Shown: piece by piece, positions 29,600 through 40,263 of the stretch
Numbering within the stretch: the stretch's first letter is position 1
How the letters are laid out: each line of letters begins with the position of its first letter
Source of the DNA: Enterobacter kobei
Lineage (GTDB): Bacteria; Pseudomonadota; Gammaproteobacteria; Enterobacterales; Enterobacteriaceae
DNA: 64,000 nucleotides
NCBI RefSeq assembly: GCF_001729765.1
Contig: NZ_CP017181.1
Location: forward strand, 1,984,001 to 2,048,000
Reading direction: 5' to 3'
The notes under the pieces: model-generated
Told to the model about the DNA's origin: nothing
Database searches by the model: none
What the model saw: the letters and a program-made list of their open reading frames with translations, nothing else
Translations under genes and position numbers: made by a program

Positions 29600-31611
29600 T
29601 CCCCAATGGTGCCCGGTGGGGGAGCCTGTTCCAGCTGCGACAGCGAGCAGTGCAGGCGCCAGATGATTGAGGCTAAATCACGGGCTGCGGGAAGATGGTG
29701 ATGCGCGAGGGTATCGCAGATCCGTTGCAGTTCAGCCAGCGTGACCTCCAGAGGCCGCTGCTGGACACCGCGCTCACTCATCACGTCGCGTAGCAGGGAA
29801 ATGCAAACATCGCGCACCTGCGACAGCGGGTCGGACCGCGTTTCCCATGCGCGAAGCTGCCAGACCACATGCGAACAGTTCAACAGCACCACGCCCCAGC
29901 GCAGCAGCCAGCGGCGGGAAAGCGCGTCATGGCTGTTATTGAGCTGGCTGACATGGTGATACACCAGCGATTCATACTCGCTTTCACGCAGATGCGGTTT
30001 GCGGCTGAGCTGGTCGACAAACCCTCTGCGTAATTCCCTGATATGTCGTCGGCTCTTACGTGCATCAGAGCCGGGACGCAATACCGCAAATGCGAGCCAT
30101 GCCAGCCCCACGCCCAGGATCTTTGCCAGGTTATCATTGAGAAAATCGGCGTAATCATACACCGGCGGATTCGTCACGGAGATAAACGAGCCCATAAAGA
30201 CAATCAGCTGGCCCCACAGGCCCGCCAGTTTCGGCATTTGCAGCTTGAGGAGTTGCATCGTCGTTAACAGCGGAAACAGGAACAGCAGGAACTGCCAGAG
30301 ATCGCTTATCTGCACCATCAGGCCAAACTTCACGGCGAAACTGAACAATGACAGGAGTACCAGCGTGCGCAGCAGTAGCGTAAGAGAGTTAAACGGCGAG
30401 GCCGCGACGGAGTAAAGCACGCAGCTGATGGCGGCAAGCGTCAGGGCCGCGGCACCGGATTCCCACTGCGTGGTGATGCTCCACGCCCCAACCAGCGTCA
30501 GCGCACAAAAAGTGCGAAAACCACTCCACAGTGCTTCCAGATAATCGGTATGCCGGGCGAGAGCCGGGCTGCCGGGAACATTAAATTCCGTTACCGGCGT
30601 GGCATTCTCGACGGCGTTAATCCAGCGGCTACTGCGCAGATATAACCGGCAAAAGTAATTCAGGCGCTGCCAGAATGCGCGATGGCGATAATCATACTCA
30701 TCCGTCGGGGCGAGCGGGGCGATGATCTTCGCGACGGTGTAAATATCCGCGTCAGGACGCGCAAGCGTCGCGAGCAGCGTCTCAATGACGGCGCGGGTAT
30801 TTTCAGGGGGCGTTGGCCAGTTGAGCAGCATCCGGCGCAGGCTGGAGATGGCGCTGGTCATACGCAGCTGCTGGTGCAGCAAATAGTTGAGCAGCGTGTT
30901 CTGACGACGAAAACGGTAATGACTCCAGAAAGCCTGTATGCGCAACAGGTTCATGGTCAGGATCTGCCCGATAACCTTTTCATGCGCGAGACGGATGTCA
31001 TCACTGGTATCCGGTTGCCACAGCAGGCTTGCATGTTCCAGCAACCGGGTATGCATGGTCTTCAGCGCGGTAATCAGCGTCGTACCGTCGGAGGTGCTGG
31101 GCAGGATCATCATCATAAACCCGCCGCTGAGGATCCCGACAATCACCTCACAGACGCGCGCCTGTGCAATATCCCACAGTTCGGTGGTATCGAGCACATT
31201 GACGACCGGGAAGGCAATGATGGCCGCGGTATAGCCCGCTAACTGGAAAGCGTAGGCCACGTTATTGGTAAAATGGGCGCAGGCCCAGGTACAACATCCC
31301 AGCCACGCCGCCATGCTCAGCAGGAATAGCCACGGATCGTTCAGCGTATGCCCCGCGATAATTAACGCCGCGGTGGCGCCTAACAGACTCCCTGCGATGC
31401 GCCCAAGGCTTTTGCTGATCACTCCGCCAACGGTAGGGAAACTCACCACCGCGGCTGAGGTCATCGCCCAGTAGGGTTGGTCAAGATTCAGGTAATAGGC
31501 GACCGTCAGCGCCAGACACATGGCGATGCCATTACGCAGCGCGTAGCGCCACTGAGGACGCGTCGCTTTCATCCACGGCGTGTTTTGCCAGGAGAGCGCC
31601 TGCAGCTTCAT
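29578..31611 (-). CDS. ydhK: FUSC-family efflux inner membrane protein YdhK
   Basis: 677 residues, near the E. coli YdhK length (670). It has the FUSC/AaeB plan: an N-terminal set of membrane helices ([21 protein letters not shown]), a cytosolic stretch, a second helix set, and a cytosolic C-terminal. It is the pump subunit paired with the periplasmic adaptor YdhJ. The ATG overlaps the ydhJ stop by one base (TAATG), indicating coupling; its end overlaps sodC. Confidence 0.92.
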   Translation of the reverse strand: MKLQALSWQNTPWMKATRPQWRYALRNGIAMCLALTVAYYLNLDQPYWAMTSAAVVSFPTVGGVISKSLGRIAGSLLGATAALIIAGHTLNDPWLFLLSMAAWLGCCTWACAHFTNNVAYAFQLAGYTAAIIAFPVVNVLDTTELWDIAQARVCEVIVGILSGGFMMMILPSTSDGTTLITALKTMHTRLLEHASLLWQPDTSDDIRLAHEKVIGQILTMNLLRIQAFWSHYRFRRQNTLLNYLLHQQLRMTSAISSLRRMLLNWPTPPENTRAVIETLLATLARPDADIYTVAKIIAPLAPTDEYDYRHRAFWQRLNYFCRLYLRSSRWINAVENATPVTEFNVPGSPALARHTDYLEALWSGFRTFCALTLVGAWSITTQWESGAAALTLAAISCVLYSVAASPFNSLTLLLRTLVLLSLFSFAVKFGLMVQISDLWQFLLFLFPLLTTMQLLKLQMPKLAGLWGQLIVFMGSFISVTNPPVYDYADFLNDNLAKILGVGLAWLAFAVLRPGSDARKSRRHIRELRRGFVDQLSRKPHLRESEYESLVYHHVSQLNNSHDALSRRWLLRWGVVLLNCSHVVWQLRAWETRSDPLSQVRDVCISLLRDVMSERGVQQRPLEVTLAELQRICDTLAHHHLPAARDLASIIWRLHCSLSQLEQAPPPGTIGDQITPQA

Positions 31612-32471
31612 TAACGGCTTCCGATGGAGACGGTGCAGGTGGTGCCGGATACCAGCGTGATGCCCTCGGGTAAACGGTCAAACTCCACGCGCACAGGCAC
31701 ACGTTGAGCCAGGCGCACCCAGGGGACGTTCGGCTTTATGTCCGGTACGAGGCCGGAATCCGTTTCAACGCTTTGATCGTAAATGGCGCGACCGATGCTG
31801 GAGACGTGACCCTGTAACGTTTGCGAACCGCTGTAAAGGGTAATGGCCGCAGGTGAACCCTCGCGAATGTGGCGAAGCTTGGTCTCTTCAAAATAGCCCA
31901 CCACGTAGAAGGAGTGGCTGTCGACAAGGGCAAAAACAGGCTGGCCGGTGGTGGCGTAGTTACCCACCCGGGCAGAGAGGTTAGTCACCCATCCATCTAC
32001 AGGTGCGGTAATCACGGTTTGGGTCAGTTCCCACTGTGCCTGCTTAAGCGTCGCCTGGGCTACGTTGACGCTTGCCTGCATGGCCTTGACGTTAAGGTTG
32101 GCGGTATCCAAATCTTCCGCTGAGATGTAGTTTTGAGATAAGTGACGGCGGCGATTGGCTTCGTTATTGGCCTTCGCCAGGTCTGACTGGGCTTTCGCCA
32201 GCTGCGCCTGGGCATTCAGAACGGCAATATGGTAGGGGGTATCGTCGATACGGAACAGTTCCTCTCCCTTTTTAACATACTGGTTATCCTTCACCAGGAG
32301 CGTGGTAATACTTCCCGACACCTGCGGGGTGATGCTGACCTGCTCGGCGCGAACTTTGCCGTCACGCGTCCAGGGGGACTGCATATAAAAATTCCAGAGC
32401 CACCAGCCGGCGATCAGCGCGAGGACCAGGACAAACAGGGTGGAAAAGTACTTCAGCGTTTTCAGAGGCAT
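31611..32471 (-). CDS. ydhJ: HlyD-family periplasmic adaptor YdhJ
   Basis: 286 residues. One N-terminal membrane anchor (residues ~8-25), then biotin-lipoyl-like halves ([27 protein letters not shown], and [20 protein letters not shown]) flanking a coiled-coil hairpin. Similar to AaeA/EmrA adaptors. ATG 32471 lies 2 bp after the ydhI stop (TGAATATG), so reinitiation is likely; GTG codons at 32480 and 32477 are alternatives. Middle gene of ydhI-J-K. Confidence 0.92.
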   Translation of the reverse strand: MPLKTLKYFSTLFVLVLALIAGWWLWNFYMQSPWTRDGKVRAEQVSITPQVSGSITTLLVKDNQYVKKGEELFRIDDTPYHIAVLNAQAQLAKAQSDLAKANNEANRRRHLSQNYISAEDLDTANLNVKAMQASVNVAQATLKQAQWELTQTVITAPVDGWVTNLSARVGNYATTGQPVFALVDSHSFYVVGYFEETKLRHIREGSPAAITLYSGSQTLQGHVSSIGRAIYDQSVETDSGLVPDIKPNVPWVRLAQRVPVRVEFDRLPEGITLVSGTTCTVSIGSR

Positions 32472-32473
32472 AT

Positions 32474-32710
32474 TCACCACACGGTCAAAACAGCAAGGCC
32501 CAGACTGACACAGAGGGCGAACAGGGAGAGATCCATCAACATGGGATGCCAGATTTCGCCGGAATACATCCAGTCGCGAAGCAGGCGGTGCGCAACGAGC
32601 CAGAGGATAAAGCCCACCAGCACGGCTTTAAACAGGGGAGGAAAGTAGACTGACGCACCGAAGATCAGGTCCTGGAGGGGTAAACCCTCTGAGCGATGAA
32701 AAAAGGTCAC
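32474..32710 (-). CDS. ydhI: DUF1656 small inner membrane protein YdhI
   Basis: 78 residues, GTG start with AAGGA 9 bp upstream. DUF1656 proteins have two membrane helices (here about residues 24-42 and 59-77) and accompany AaeB/YdhK-type pumps, as AaeX does. First gene of the ydhIJK operon, divergent from slyA, which may regulate it: a perfect SlyA box lies between them. Confidence 0.92.
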   Translation of the reverse strand: MTFFHRSEGLPLQDLIFGASVYFPPLFKAVLVGFILWLVAHRLLRDWMYSGEIWHPMLMDLSLFALCVSLGLAVLTVW

Positions 32711-32874
32711 AAGCAGAGATCCTTTGCAGTGAACAGAATGCCGCGTTGGCTTGTCTGAGTATAAAGAAGCATCAGAATTCAGTGTAAGTCATACTTTTGA
32801 GTTAGATGAATGCAGTATTGCATTTGTTTTGCCAATACAAATGCTGCACACTATTCTAAAATCAGTATAATAAC

Positions 32875-32886
32875 TTAGCAAGCTAA
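32875..32886. promoter_or_regulatory. SlyA operator upstream of slyA
   Basis: TTAGCAAGCTAA is an exact match to the SlyA consensus palindrome; it lies 16 bp before the slyA start and between divergent ydhI and slyA, consistent with autoregulation. Confidence 0.85.
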
Positions 32887-32902
32887 TTATAAGGAGATGA
32901 AA

Positions 32903-33337
32903 TTGGAATCGCCATTAGGTTCTGATCTGGCAAGGTTGGTACGCGTCTGGCGTGCTCTGATTGACCATCGCCTGAAACCTCTGGAATTGACACAGACGCA
33001 TTGGGTCACGCTGCACAACATTCATCAGTTGCCGCCTGACCAGTCGCAAATTCAACTGGCAAAAGCGATAGGTATTGAGCAACCGTCGCTGGTGCGTACG
33101 CTTGATCAACTGGAAGAGAAGGGGCTGATCTCCCGGCAAACCTGCGCCAGCGATCGTCGCGCCAAGCGGATTAAACTCACCGAGAAAGCAGCGCCCATTA
33201 TTACCGAAATGGAAGCTGTGATTACCAAAACGCGCGGTGAAATCCTTTCAGGCGTTTCACCGGCGGAGCTGGAAATGCTCATCAGCCTCATTGCTCGCCT
33301 TGAGCAGAACATCCACGAGCTGCAGTCTCGCGACTGA
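32903..33337 (+). CDS. slyA: MarR-family transcriptional regulator SlyA
   Basis: 144 residues with a TTG start, the E. coli SlyA length. AAGGAG abuts ATG 32897 with zero spacing but lies 6 bp before TTG 32903, favouring the TTG; the ATG adds two residues (MK). The winged helix spans about residues 45-95 ([20 protein letters not shown], then [12 protein letters not shown] in the wing). SlyA counters H-NS and controls stress and virulence genes, often with PhoP. It probably autoregulates through the upstream box. Confidence 0.93.
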   Translation: MESPLGSDLARLVRVWRALIDHRLKPLELTQTHWVTLHNIHQLPPDQSQIQLAKAIGIEQPSLVRTLDQLEEKGLISRQTCASDRRAKRIKLTEKAAPIITEMEAVITKTRGEILSGVSPAELEMLISLIARLEQNIHELQSRD

Positions 33338-33346
33338 CCAGACAAC

Positions 33347-33373
33347 AAGGCCTTGCATCTGCAAGGCCTTTTT
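33347..33373 (+). terminator. Terminator of slyA
   Basis: AAGGCCTTGCA/TGCAAGGCCTT stem with a 2-nt loop and following T-run, overlapping the diguanylate cyclase 3' edge. Confidence 0.9.
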
Positions 33374-33374
33374 C

Positions 33375-34736
33375 CTACCTAAAGACAACGACGCGGTTTC
33401 GGCCAGTCTCTTTCGCTTCATACATCGCTTTATCGGCGCTTTCCACGCACTCTTCTGCGGTCACGGACGATGATGTTGCCGTAAACACACCCATGCTGAT
33501 GGTAATGGGCTCCGGTAGCTGACCTTCGCTGGTGGTTTTATCAAAGCTGCTCAGCTTCAGCCGTATGCGTTCCGCCACCTGGCATGCTGCGTCTGAAGGG
33601 GTATTTGCCAGCATCAGGACAAACTCTTCACCACCGATACGCGCCGCGATGTCCTGCGGGCGCACGGAATCCACCAGCAGATTGGCGACAAACTGTAAGA
33701 CTTTATCCCCCTGCAGGTGACCGTAGTTGTCGTTGATGCGCTTGAAGCGATCGAGATCGCTGACGATAACCGAAACAGGGCGGCTGGATTTTGCGACAGC
33801 CAGCGCCTGATTTAACGATTCATAAAAATAGCTGCGGTTATACAGGCGCGTAAGCGGATCGCGAATCGAATTCTGATACGACTGTTGATACTTTGAATGC
33901 GATTCACGGTACAAGCTGAAGACATCGCAGAGCAGAACAAAAATAATCAGCAGCGTGGCGACGGTTTCAAATAACCGGGCGCGATACCACGATATGTCTT
34001 CGGCATGCCCACCCAATAACAGCATTAAGAGCGTGACGATATAGCAGACACAAAGAAAATTACCGGTCACCCAGAACAGATTACGTACGCGCGTCATAAA
34101 CATCAGCGTTGCTAATGTCACCACCCAGAGGACAATTAAAGAAATATTAATGCTGTGGCTCCAGAGAACCATAAACTGACGCGTTTCATTATCAACTAGA
34201 TCGAGGGATAAAAAATCAAAATGGCTGGAATACATCCACGCCACCATCACGCCACCGGCAGTAAAAAGAAATGTCGTGCTGACGATAGCGATATGCGTCA
34301 GCCGCGAAAGGGGCTGATTACGCAGGGGAAACAGCAGGGCCGAAGCGATGAACAGGACCGCCATGATGAGATGGCGGAACATATAGTAGATCATCGCATC
34401 GTTATAGTTCACGACGTTGAACTGGTAGAGATCCAGCCAGGCGGGAAAACTGGACAGCGTTCCAACCATCAGCAATGCCGAACCGGCAAAGGCAAAAGCG
34501 ATGGCAACCAGATACAGACACCTCTTATCACACCAGTATTTCATTGCCATAAAACAGGCAATAAACAGGTGAAATACCAGTAGAAAAATGGTGAGCGTAG
34601 GGAACAACAGCGGCGAAAAGGAAGGAACCCATTCAACCAGTGTTGAAAATAAACCCTGTAATATTCCGATGACAACAACACAACCGAAACAGAACGAGAG
34701 ATAACGACCTTTTACAGTAAGACTATTCGCAAGCAT
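33375..34736 (-). CDS. Membrane-bound diguanylate cyclase (GGDEF)
   Basis: 453 residues. An N-terminal sensory module of ~8 membrane helices (residues ~10-270, MASE-like) is followed by a GGDEF domain with active-site GGEEF at 368-372 and an inhibitory I-site RPQD at 359-362 spaced exactly 5 residues before it; the metal-site SDLDRFKRINDNYGH is intact. It should make cyclic di-GMP and be product-inhibited. It is lodged between slyA and slyB, which are direct neighbours in E. coli. The N-terminal ligand is unknown. Confidence 0.9.
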   Translation of the reverse strand: MLANSLTVKGRYLSFCFGCVVVIGILQGLFSTLVEWVPSFSPLLFPTLTIFLLVFHLFIACFMAMKYWCDKRCLYLVAIAFAFAGSALLMVGTLSSFPAWLDLYQFNVVNYNDAMIYYMFRHLIMAVLFIASALLFPLRNQPLSRLTHIAIVSTTFLFTAGGVMVAWMYSSHFDFLSLDLVDNETRQFMVLWSHSINISLIVLWVVTLATLMFMTRVRNLFWVTGNFLCVCYIVTLLMLLLGGHAEDISWYRARLFETVATLLIIFVLLCDVFSLYRESHSKYQQSYQNSIRDPLTRLYNRSYFYESLNQALAVAKSSRPVSVIVSDLDRFKRINDNYGHLQGDKVLQFVANLLVDSVRPQDIAARIGGEEFVLMLANTPSDAACQVAERIRLKLSSFDKTTSEGQLPEPITISMGVFTATSSSVTAEECVESADKAMYEAKETGRNRVVVFR

Positions 34737-34903
34737 ATAAATTTTTTTAAATAATTAAAAATGAATGAACAGGAGGTAATAGCGAAGAGTCTAATCAATT
34801 GAAACAATAATTACTTTGCGCAGAAACAATATACGGTGGGGTAAGTAATGGGCGGGTGAATATATTTTGTAAATATATTCATGAAAATGATATATATTGT
34901 AAA

Positions 34904-34929
34904 GGGATGTGGCCTGATAGCCACATCCC
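34904..34929. terminator. Terminator of slyB
   Basis: GGGATGTGGC/GCCACATCCC 10-bp stem with a 6-nt loop just after the slyB stop, with TTTACAA on the minus side. The adjoining 34737-34903 is AT-rich with short inverted repeats and should hold the cyclase promoter. Confidence 0.65.
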
Positions 34930-34936
34930 GTTTTAA

Positions 34937-35404
34937 TTAACGTGGGGAAACGGTCACCTGGCTTCCGTTGCTTGCCAGCACGACACGCTGACCAGCAGAG
35001 AAACGGGTATTCCCCTGTTTCTGAACAACCATAATGGTGCTGCCGTCGTCTTTACGAATTTCCAGCTCAACACCCTGCGTTTTGTTCATTGCACCCTGAA
35101 CGCCCTGGCCTGCAACACCACCCGCCACAGCGCCCGCAGCGGTCGCCAGAGAACGGCCTGTACCGCCGCCAACGGTATTCCCGAGGAAACCACCCAGAAC
35201 AGCACCGCCGATTGCGCCCATAACGTTGTTGTCATCGCCACCCTGAATTTGTACAGGACGGGCGTTAACAACGGTACCGTAAGTCACGCTCTGAACCTGT
35301 TTTGCTTCAGAAGCGCTGTAAACGTCGCCAGACAGTGAGCTGTCATTCACACAGCCAGCCAGGGTTAAACCAATCAGCGAAACGCCCAGTACACGTACAA
35401 TCAT
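34937..35404 (-). CDS. slyB: Outer membrane lipoprotein SlyB
   Basis: 155 residues from ATG 35404, the E. coli SlyB length. Lipobox LAGC at residues 15-18, then a glycine-zipper 2TM segment (GAIGGAVLGGFLGNTVGGGTG, GAVAGGVAGQGVQG). It forms stress-induced ring-like nanodomains with outer membrane proteins. The frame from 35434 adds a noncoding stretch. Transcription is probably driven by PhoP from the promoter at 35510-35544. Confidence 0.95.
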   Translation of the reverse strand: MIVRVLGVSLIGLTLAGCVNDSSLSGDVYSASEAKQVQSVTYGTVVNARPVQIQGGDDNNVMGAIGGAVLGGFLGNTVGGGTGRSLATAAGAVAGGVAGQGVQGAMNKTQGVELEIRKDDGSTIMVVQKQGNTRFSAGQRVVLASNGSQVTVSPR

Positions 35405-35509
35405 TTGAATCTCCTGTTCACCAAAAACGCCCAATTGGAGGCATCCGTTATGGCTAAATTATATGGCATAAGGGGCCATAGTTCATATCTTTGCACTAAC
35501 AATAAGAAA

Positions 35510-35544
35510 ATTGTACTTGAATTTGACTTAACGAGACATAAACA
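35510..35544 (-). promoter_or_regulatory. PhoP-box promoter of slyB
   Basis: On the minus strand, TGTTTA-N5-CGTTAA (35544-35528) is a PhoP direct repeat; a TACAAT -10 hexamer (35515-35510) follows 12 bp later, the class I PhoP promoter spacing. slyB is PhoP-regulated in E. coli and Salmonella. Confidence 0.7.
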
Positions 35545-35659
35545 GGTTCTGCTCATGTCACCCGCATGACATTGTTAAAAAATATTATCGCTGGATGGCA
35601 AAGCCGTGCTGTTTATGGTTGAGTGGATAACCTTAGCCCACGCAACGTAAGGAAAGCGC

Positions 35660-36784
35660 ATGAAATCGGGTCGCTACATTGGTGTGATGTCGGGCACCAG
35701 TCTGGATGGGGTAGATGTCGTTCTGGCCGCCATTGATGAACGTATGGTCGCTCAGCAGGCGAGCCTGACCTGGCCCATTCCCATTTCACTGAAAGAGGAT
35801 ATTCTGAGTATCTGTCAGGGGCAGCAATTGACGCTCTCTCAGCTAGGGCAACTTGACGTCCGCCTGGGAGCACTGTTTGCTGATGCGGTACAGGCGTTAA
35901 TGCAAAAAGAAAATCTTCGACCGCAGGATGTGGTTGCCATCGGATGCCATGGTCAGACCGTCTGGCATGAGCCGGTTGGTGATGCGCCGCATACGATGCA
36001 AATCGGTGATAACAACCAGATTGTGGCGAAGACGGGCGTCACGGTCGTCGGCGATTTCCGTCGTCGCGATATTGCGCTTGGCGGCCAGGGGGCACCGCTG
36101 GTGCCGGCGTTCCATCAGGCGCTACTGGCACACCCTTCAGAACGCCGGATGGTGCTGAATATCGGCGGAATTGCCAACGTGTCAATGCTCATTCCCGGGC
36201 AGCCTGTCCGCGGCTACGATACCGGTCCAGGTAATATGTTAATGGATGCCTGGATCTGGCGGCAGTGCGGGCAACCCTATGATAAAAACGCCGAGTGGGC
36301 GAGCGAGGGTAAAGTGATTCTCCCGCTGTTGCAGTCGATGCTCAGCGATCCATACTTTGCTTTACCGGCGCCGAAAAGCACGGGGCGTGAATACTTCAAC
36401 GTTGGCTGGCTTGAACGTCAGCTGGCGCCATTCCCGGCACTGGCTCCGCAGGATGTGCAGACGACGCTTGCCGAATTAACGGCGGTGTCGATCTCTGAGC
36501 AGGTACTTCTCAGCGGCGGATGCGAACGTCTGCTGGTGTGCGGCGGTGGAAGCCGAAATCCGCTGGTGATGGCGCGTCTGGCCGCGTTACTGCCGGGTAC
36601 GGAAGTGACCACGACAGACGAGGCGGGTATCAGTGGGGATGATATGGAAGCGCTGGCTTTCGCCTGGCTTGCCTGGCGCACCATCGCCGGGCTTCCGGGT
36701 AATTTACCGTCGGTGACCGGCGCGCGCGAGGCCAGCGTCCTCGGGGCGATTTACCCGGCAAATCCTCGTCATAATCAGAGTTAA
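35660..36784 (+). CDS. anmK: Anhydro-N-acetylmuramic acid kinase
   Basis: 374 residues (E. coli 369). N-terminal phosphate loop [47 protein letters not shown] and [14 protein letters not shown] place it in the AnmK family. It phosphorylates and opens anhydroMurNAc during peptidoglycan recycling, giving MurNAc-6-phosphate. It is divergent from slyB and followed by mliC. Confidence 0.96.
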   Translation: MKSGRYIGVMSGTSLDGVDVVLAAIDERMVAQQASLTWPIPISLKEDILSICQGQQLTLSQLGQLDVRLGALFADAVQALMQKENLRPQDVVAIGCHGQTVWHEPVGDAPHTMQIGDNNQIVAKTGVTVVGDFRRRDIALGGQGAPLVPAFHQALLAHPSERRMVLNIGGIANVSMLIPGQPVRGYDTGPGNMLMDAWIWRQCGQPYDKNAEWASEGKVILPLLQSMLSDPYFALPAPKSTGREYFNVGWLERQLAPFPALAPQDVQTTLAELTAVSISEQVLLSGGCERLLVCGGGSRNPLVMARLAALLPGTEVTTTDEAGISGDDMEALAFAWLAWRTIAGLPGNLPSVTGAREASVLGAIYPANPRHNQS

Positions 36785-36877
36785 CTGAAATTCAGCGCGG
36801 CGTCTCGTCGTTAGAATGGAATGAAACAGGAGGGCAGCCATGCCCTCCAGGACCAGGAAAGTCTTCGGAATACGCCC

Positions 36878-37201
36878 ATGAAAAAAATTCTTCTTATTGT
36901 CGCGCCTTTATTGCTGTCAGGATGCAGCGTCTACAACCAGTTCCTTGAGCGTATGCAGACCGATACGCTGGAGTATCACTGCGATGAAAAACCGCTGACC
37001 GTGAAGCTGAATAATCCACGTCAGGAAGCCAGTTTTGTTTATGACAATAAACTGCTGACCCTCAAGCAGGGCATGTCGGCCTCCGGGGCACGTTATTCCG
37101 ACGGTATCTACGTCTTCTGGTCGAAAGGGGATAGCGCCACGGTCTACAAACGCGACCGCATCGTGCTGAACAATTGCCAGCTTGAAAATCCGAAGCGTTG
37201 A
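36878..37201 (+). CDS. mliC: Membrane-bound lysozyme inhibitor MliC
   Basis: 107-residue lipoprotein (E. coli YdhA/MliC). Signal peptide [16 protein letters not shown] with lipobox LSGC; the mature part has the MliC fold with cysteines near YHCDEKP and NNCQLENP. Inhibits host C-type lysozyme at the outer membrane. ATG 36878 is chosen over 36821 because it gives a signal peptide. Confidence 0.93.
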   Translation: MKKILLIVAPLLLSGCSVYNQFLERMQTDTLEYHCDEKPLTVKLNNPRQEASFVYDNKLLTLKQGMSASGARYSDGIYVFWSKGDSATVYKRDRIVLNNCQLENPKR

Positions 37202-37258
37202 GATTTTTACAGGGGCGGCGCACAATAGCGCCACCCAATCTCAACGTCAGCTAACGCC

Positions 37259-37915
37259 ATGTCAGATAACGACGAACTGCAGCAAATTGCGCATCTGCGC
37301 CGTGAATACACCAAAGGCGGCCTGCGTCGCCAGGATCTTCCCGCTGAACCCCTCGTGCTTTTTGAACGCTGGCTGAAACAGGCCTGTGAAGCGAAACTGG
37401 CCGACCCAACGGCCATGGTTGTCGCAACGGTAGATGAAAACGGTCAACCGTATCAGCGCATCGTCCTGCTCAAGCATTATGATGAGAAAGGGCTGGTGTT
37501 TTATACCAACCTCGGCAGCCGCAAAGCGCACCATTTAGAAAACAATCCGCGCATCAGCCTGCTGTTCCCATGGCACATGCTGGAACGTCAGGTCATGGTC
37601 ACCGGCAAAGCGGAACGTCTCTCGACCCTTGAGGTGGTGAAATATTTCCACAGCCGTCCGCGTGACAGCCAGATTGGTGCCTGGGTTTCAAAACAGTCCA
37701 GCCGAATCTCTGCACGCGGTGTCCTGGAGAGCAAGTTCCTGGAACTGAAACAGAAGTTCCAGCAGGGGGAAATCCCACTGCCAAGCTTCTGGGGCGGCTT
37801 CCGCATCCCGATTGAGCAGATTGAGTTCTGGCAGGGCGGTGAACATCGCCTGCACGACCGCTTTTTATACCAGCGCGAGAACGGCGGCTGGAAAATCGAC
37901 AGACTGGCACCGTAA
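37259..37915 (+). CDS. pdxH: Pyridoxine/pyridoxamine 5'-phosphate oxidase
   Basis: 218 residues, the E. coli PdxH length. FMN-binding split-barrel with [37 protein letters not shown] and the C-terminal [17 protein letters not shown] motif. Final step of PLP synthesis. Here it is clustered with pdxY, so two vitamin B6 genes flank tyrS. Confidence 0.97.
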   Translation: MSDNDELQQIAHLRREYTKGGLRRQDLPAEPLVLFERWLKQACEAKLADPTAMVVATVDENGQPYQRIVLLKHYDEKGLVFYTNLGSRKAHHLENNPRISLLFPWHMLERQVMVTGKAERLSTLEVVKYFHSRPRDSQIGAWVSKQSSRISARGVLESKFLELKQKFQQGEIPLPSFWGGFRIPIEQIEFWQGGEHRLHDRFLYQRENGGWKIDRLAP

Positions 37916-38040
37916 TCCCCGAAATTTGTTGATTTAAGCGCTAGCGCACACCGCGCTTGCGCTTTATTCTATGGTCCTTTCGCATCAGGCGAAAAGTCGT
38001 GTACCGGCAAAGGTGCAGTCGTTTATACATGGAGAATTTG

Positions 38041-39315
38041 ATGGCAAGCAGTAACTTGATTAAACAATTGCAAGAGCGGGGCCTCGTGGCCCAGGTGACG
38101 GACGAGGAAGCGTTAGCAGAGCGACTGGCGCAAGGCCCGATCGCGCTCTATTGCGGCTTCGATCCCACCGCTGACAGCTTGCATTTGGGGCATCTTGTTC
38201 CATTGTTATGCCTGAAACGCTTCCAGATGGCGGGCCATAAGCCTGTTGCTCTGGTGGGTGGTGCAACCGGTCTGATTGGTGACCCAAGCTTTAAAGCCGC
38301 TGAGCGTAAACTGAATACCGAAGATACCGTGCAGGAGTGGGTGGATAAGATCCGCAAACAGGTTGCACCGTTCCTTGACTTCAACTGCGGCGATAACGCT
38401 GCCATTGCTGCCAACAACTATGACTGGTTTGGCAGCATGAACGTGCTGACCTTCCTGCGTGATATTGGCAAGCACTTCTCTGTTAACCAGATGATTAACA
38501 AAGAAGCGGTGAAGCAGCGCCTGAACCGTGACGATCAGGGTATCTCCTTTACCGAGTTCTCCTATAACCTGCTGCAGGGCTATGACTTTGCTTGCCTGAA
38601 CAAACTGCATGGCGTTTCCCTGCAGATTGGTGGTTCTGACCAGTGGGGTAACATCACGTCCGGTATCGACCTGACCCGTCGCCTGCACCAGAACCAGGTC
38701 TTCGGCCTGACGGTTCCACTGATCACCAAAGCAGATGGCACCAAATTCGGTAAAACGGAAGGCGGCGCGGTGTGGCTGGATCCGAAGAAAACCAGTCCGT
38801 ACAAATTCTACCAGTTCTGGATCAACACGGCGGACGCCGATGTTTACCGCTTCCTGAAGTTCTTCACCTTCATGGATATTGCAGACATCAACGCGCTGGA
38901 AGAAGAAGACAAAAACAGCGGTAAAGCACCGCGTGCACAGTATGTGCTGGCCGATGAAGTGACCAAACTGGTTCACGGTGAAGAAGGTCTGGCGGCGGCG
39001 AAACGCATTACGGCAAGCCTGTTCAACGGTACGCTGAGCGATCTGAGCGAAGCGGACTTCGAACAGCTGGCGCAGGACGGTGTGCCGATGGTTGAGATGG
39101 AAAAAGGGGCTGACCTGATGCAGGCGCTGGTGGACTCCGAGCTGCAGCCGTCTCGCGGACAGGCGCGTAAAACCATCGCGTCTAACGCGATCACCATCAA
39201 CGGTGAGAAACAGGCTGACCCGGAATACACCTTCGTTGACGGCGACCGTCTGTATGGACGCTACACGCTGCTGCGCCGCGGTAAGAAAAATTACTGCCTT
39301 GTTTGCTGGAAATAA
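38041..39315 (+). CDS. tyrS: Tyrosyl-tRNA synthetase
   Basis: 424 residues, the E. coli TyrS length. Class I motifs: HLGHL (HIGH-type, in [15 protein letters not shown]) and KFGKT (KMSKS-type, about residue 237). A C-terminal S4 RNA-binding domain is visible ([18 protein letters not shown]). ATG 38041 has GGAGA upstream; the frame from 37957 is leader. A terminator separates it from pdxY, though E. coli tyrS-pdxY can be cotranscribed. Confidence 0.97.
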   Translation: MASSNLIKQLQERGLVAQVTDEEALAERLAQGPIALYCGFDPTADSLHLGHLVPLLCLKRFQMAGHKPVALVGGATGLIGDPSFKAAERKLNTEDTVQEWVDKIRKQVAPFLDFNCGDNAAIAANNYDWFGSMNVLTFLRDIGKHFSVNQMINKEAVKQRLNRDDQGISFTEFSYNLLQGYDFACLNKLHGVSLQIGGSDQWGNITSGIDLTRRLHQNQVFGLTVPLITKADGTKFGKTEGGAVWLDPKKTSPYKFYQFWINTADADVYRFLKFFTFMDIADINALEEEDKNSGKAPRAQYVLADEVTKLVHGEEGLAAAKRITASLFNGTLSDLSEADFEQLAQDGVPMVEMEKGADLMQALVDSELQPSRGQARKTIASNAITINGEKQADPEYTFVDGDRLYGRYTLLRRGKKNYCLVCWK

Positions 39316-39329
39316 TTAACAGTCTCCAG

Positions 39330-39359
39330 GGGCGTGGGAAACCACGCCCTTTTTGTTTT
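39330..39359 (+). terminator. Terminator after tyrS
   Basis: GGGCGTGG/CCACGCCC stem with GAAA loop and T-run. Confidence 0.92.
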
Positions 39360-39381
39360 TTCAGGGTTTGGTAAGAAAAAG

Positions 39382-40242
39382 ATGAAGAACATCCTCGCCA
39401 TTCAGTCCCACGTTGTTTTTGGCCATGCGGGCAACAGTGCAGCGGAATTCCCGATGCGCCGCCTCGGTGCTAACGTCTGGCCCCTCAACACCGTGCAGTT
39501 TTCCAACCACACGCAGTATGGTAAATGGGCCGGCTGCGTGATGCCGCCCTCGCACCTCACCGAGGTGGTTCAGGGCATTGCGGATATTGACCAGCTCAAA
39601 CGCTGTGACGCCGTTCTGAGCGGTTATCTGGGCTCAGCCGAGCAGGGGGAGCACATCCTTGGCATTGTGCGTCAGGTGAAAGCAGCGAACCCGGCGGCAA
39701 AATACTTCTGCGACCCCGTCATGGGACACCCGGAGAAAGGCTGTATCGTAGCGCCCGGTGTTGCAGAGTTTCACGTTCGCCATGCGCTGCCTGCCAGCGA
39801 TATCATTGCGCCAAACCTTATTGAGCTGGAGATCCTCTGTGAGCACCCGGTTAACAGCGTAGAAGAGGCGGTAAGCGCGTCTCGCGAGCTGATAGCCCAG
39901 GGGCCAGAGATTGTACTGGTAAAACATCTCGCCCGCGCCGGGCTGAGCCAGTCGCGTTTTGAGATGCTGCTGGTGACGAAAGATGACGCCTGGCATATTA
40001 GCCGTCCGCTGGTGGATTTTAGCCTGCGTCAGCCAGTGGGAGTGGGGGATGTGACCAGCGGTCTACTGCTGGTGAAACTGCTGCAGGGTGCAACGGTCAG
40101 AGACGCGCTTGAGCATGTGACTGCGGCGGTGTACGAAATCATGATTGCGACGAAAGAGATGCAGGAATATGAACTTCAGGTAGTCGCGGCACAGGATCGT
40201 ATTGCGAAGCCGGAGCACTATTTCAGCGCCACCCGGCTTTAA
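39382..40242 (+). CDS. pdxY: Pyridoxal kinase PdxY
   Basis: 286 residues, nearly identical to E. coli PdxY, with [20 protein letters not shown] at the start, [15 protein letters not shown] (substrate/metal) and [15 protein letters not shown] (ATP-binding). A salvage kinase making PLP from pyridoxal. ATG 39382 is taken over 39334 by conservation. Its 3' flank is a REP element into which an IS has inserted. Confidence 0.96.
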   Translation: MKNILAIQSHVVFGHAGNSAAEFPMRRLGANVWPLNTVQFSNHTQYGKWAGCVMPPSHLTEVVQGIADIDQLKRCDAVLSGYLGSAEQGEHILGIVRQVKAANPAAKYFCDPVMGHPEKGCIVAPGVAEFHVRHALPASDIIAPNLIELEILCEHPVNSVEEAVSASRELIAQGPEIVLVKHLARAGLSQSRFEMLLVTKDDAWHISRPLVDFSLRQPVGVGDVTSGLLLVKLLQGATVRDALEHVTAAVYEIMIATKEMQEYELQVVAAQDRIAKPEHYFSATRL

Positions 40243-40245
40243 ACG

Positions 40246-40263
40246 ATGCCGGGTGGCGCTGCG
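40246..40263. repeat. Left half of a REP/BIME element split by an IS
   Basis: GATGCCGGGTGGCGCTGCG is REP-type sequence that continues at 41556 after the IS: CTTACCCGGCCTAC, then an inverted second REP to about 41615. Without the IS it reads as an ordinary BIME downstream of pdxY. Confidence 0.7.

Noticed and set aside
37921..38040. Riboswitch or T-box leader before tyrS
   Set aside because: The 125-bp leader shows no T-box or other motif; gamma-proteobacterial tyrS is not T-box controlled.
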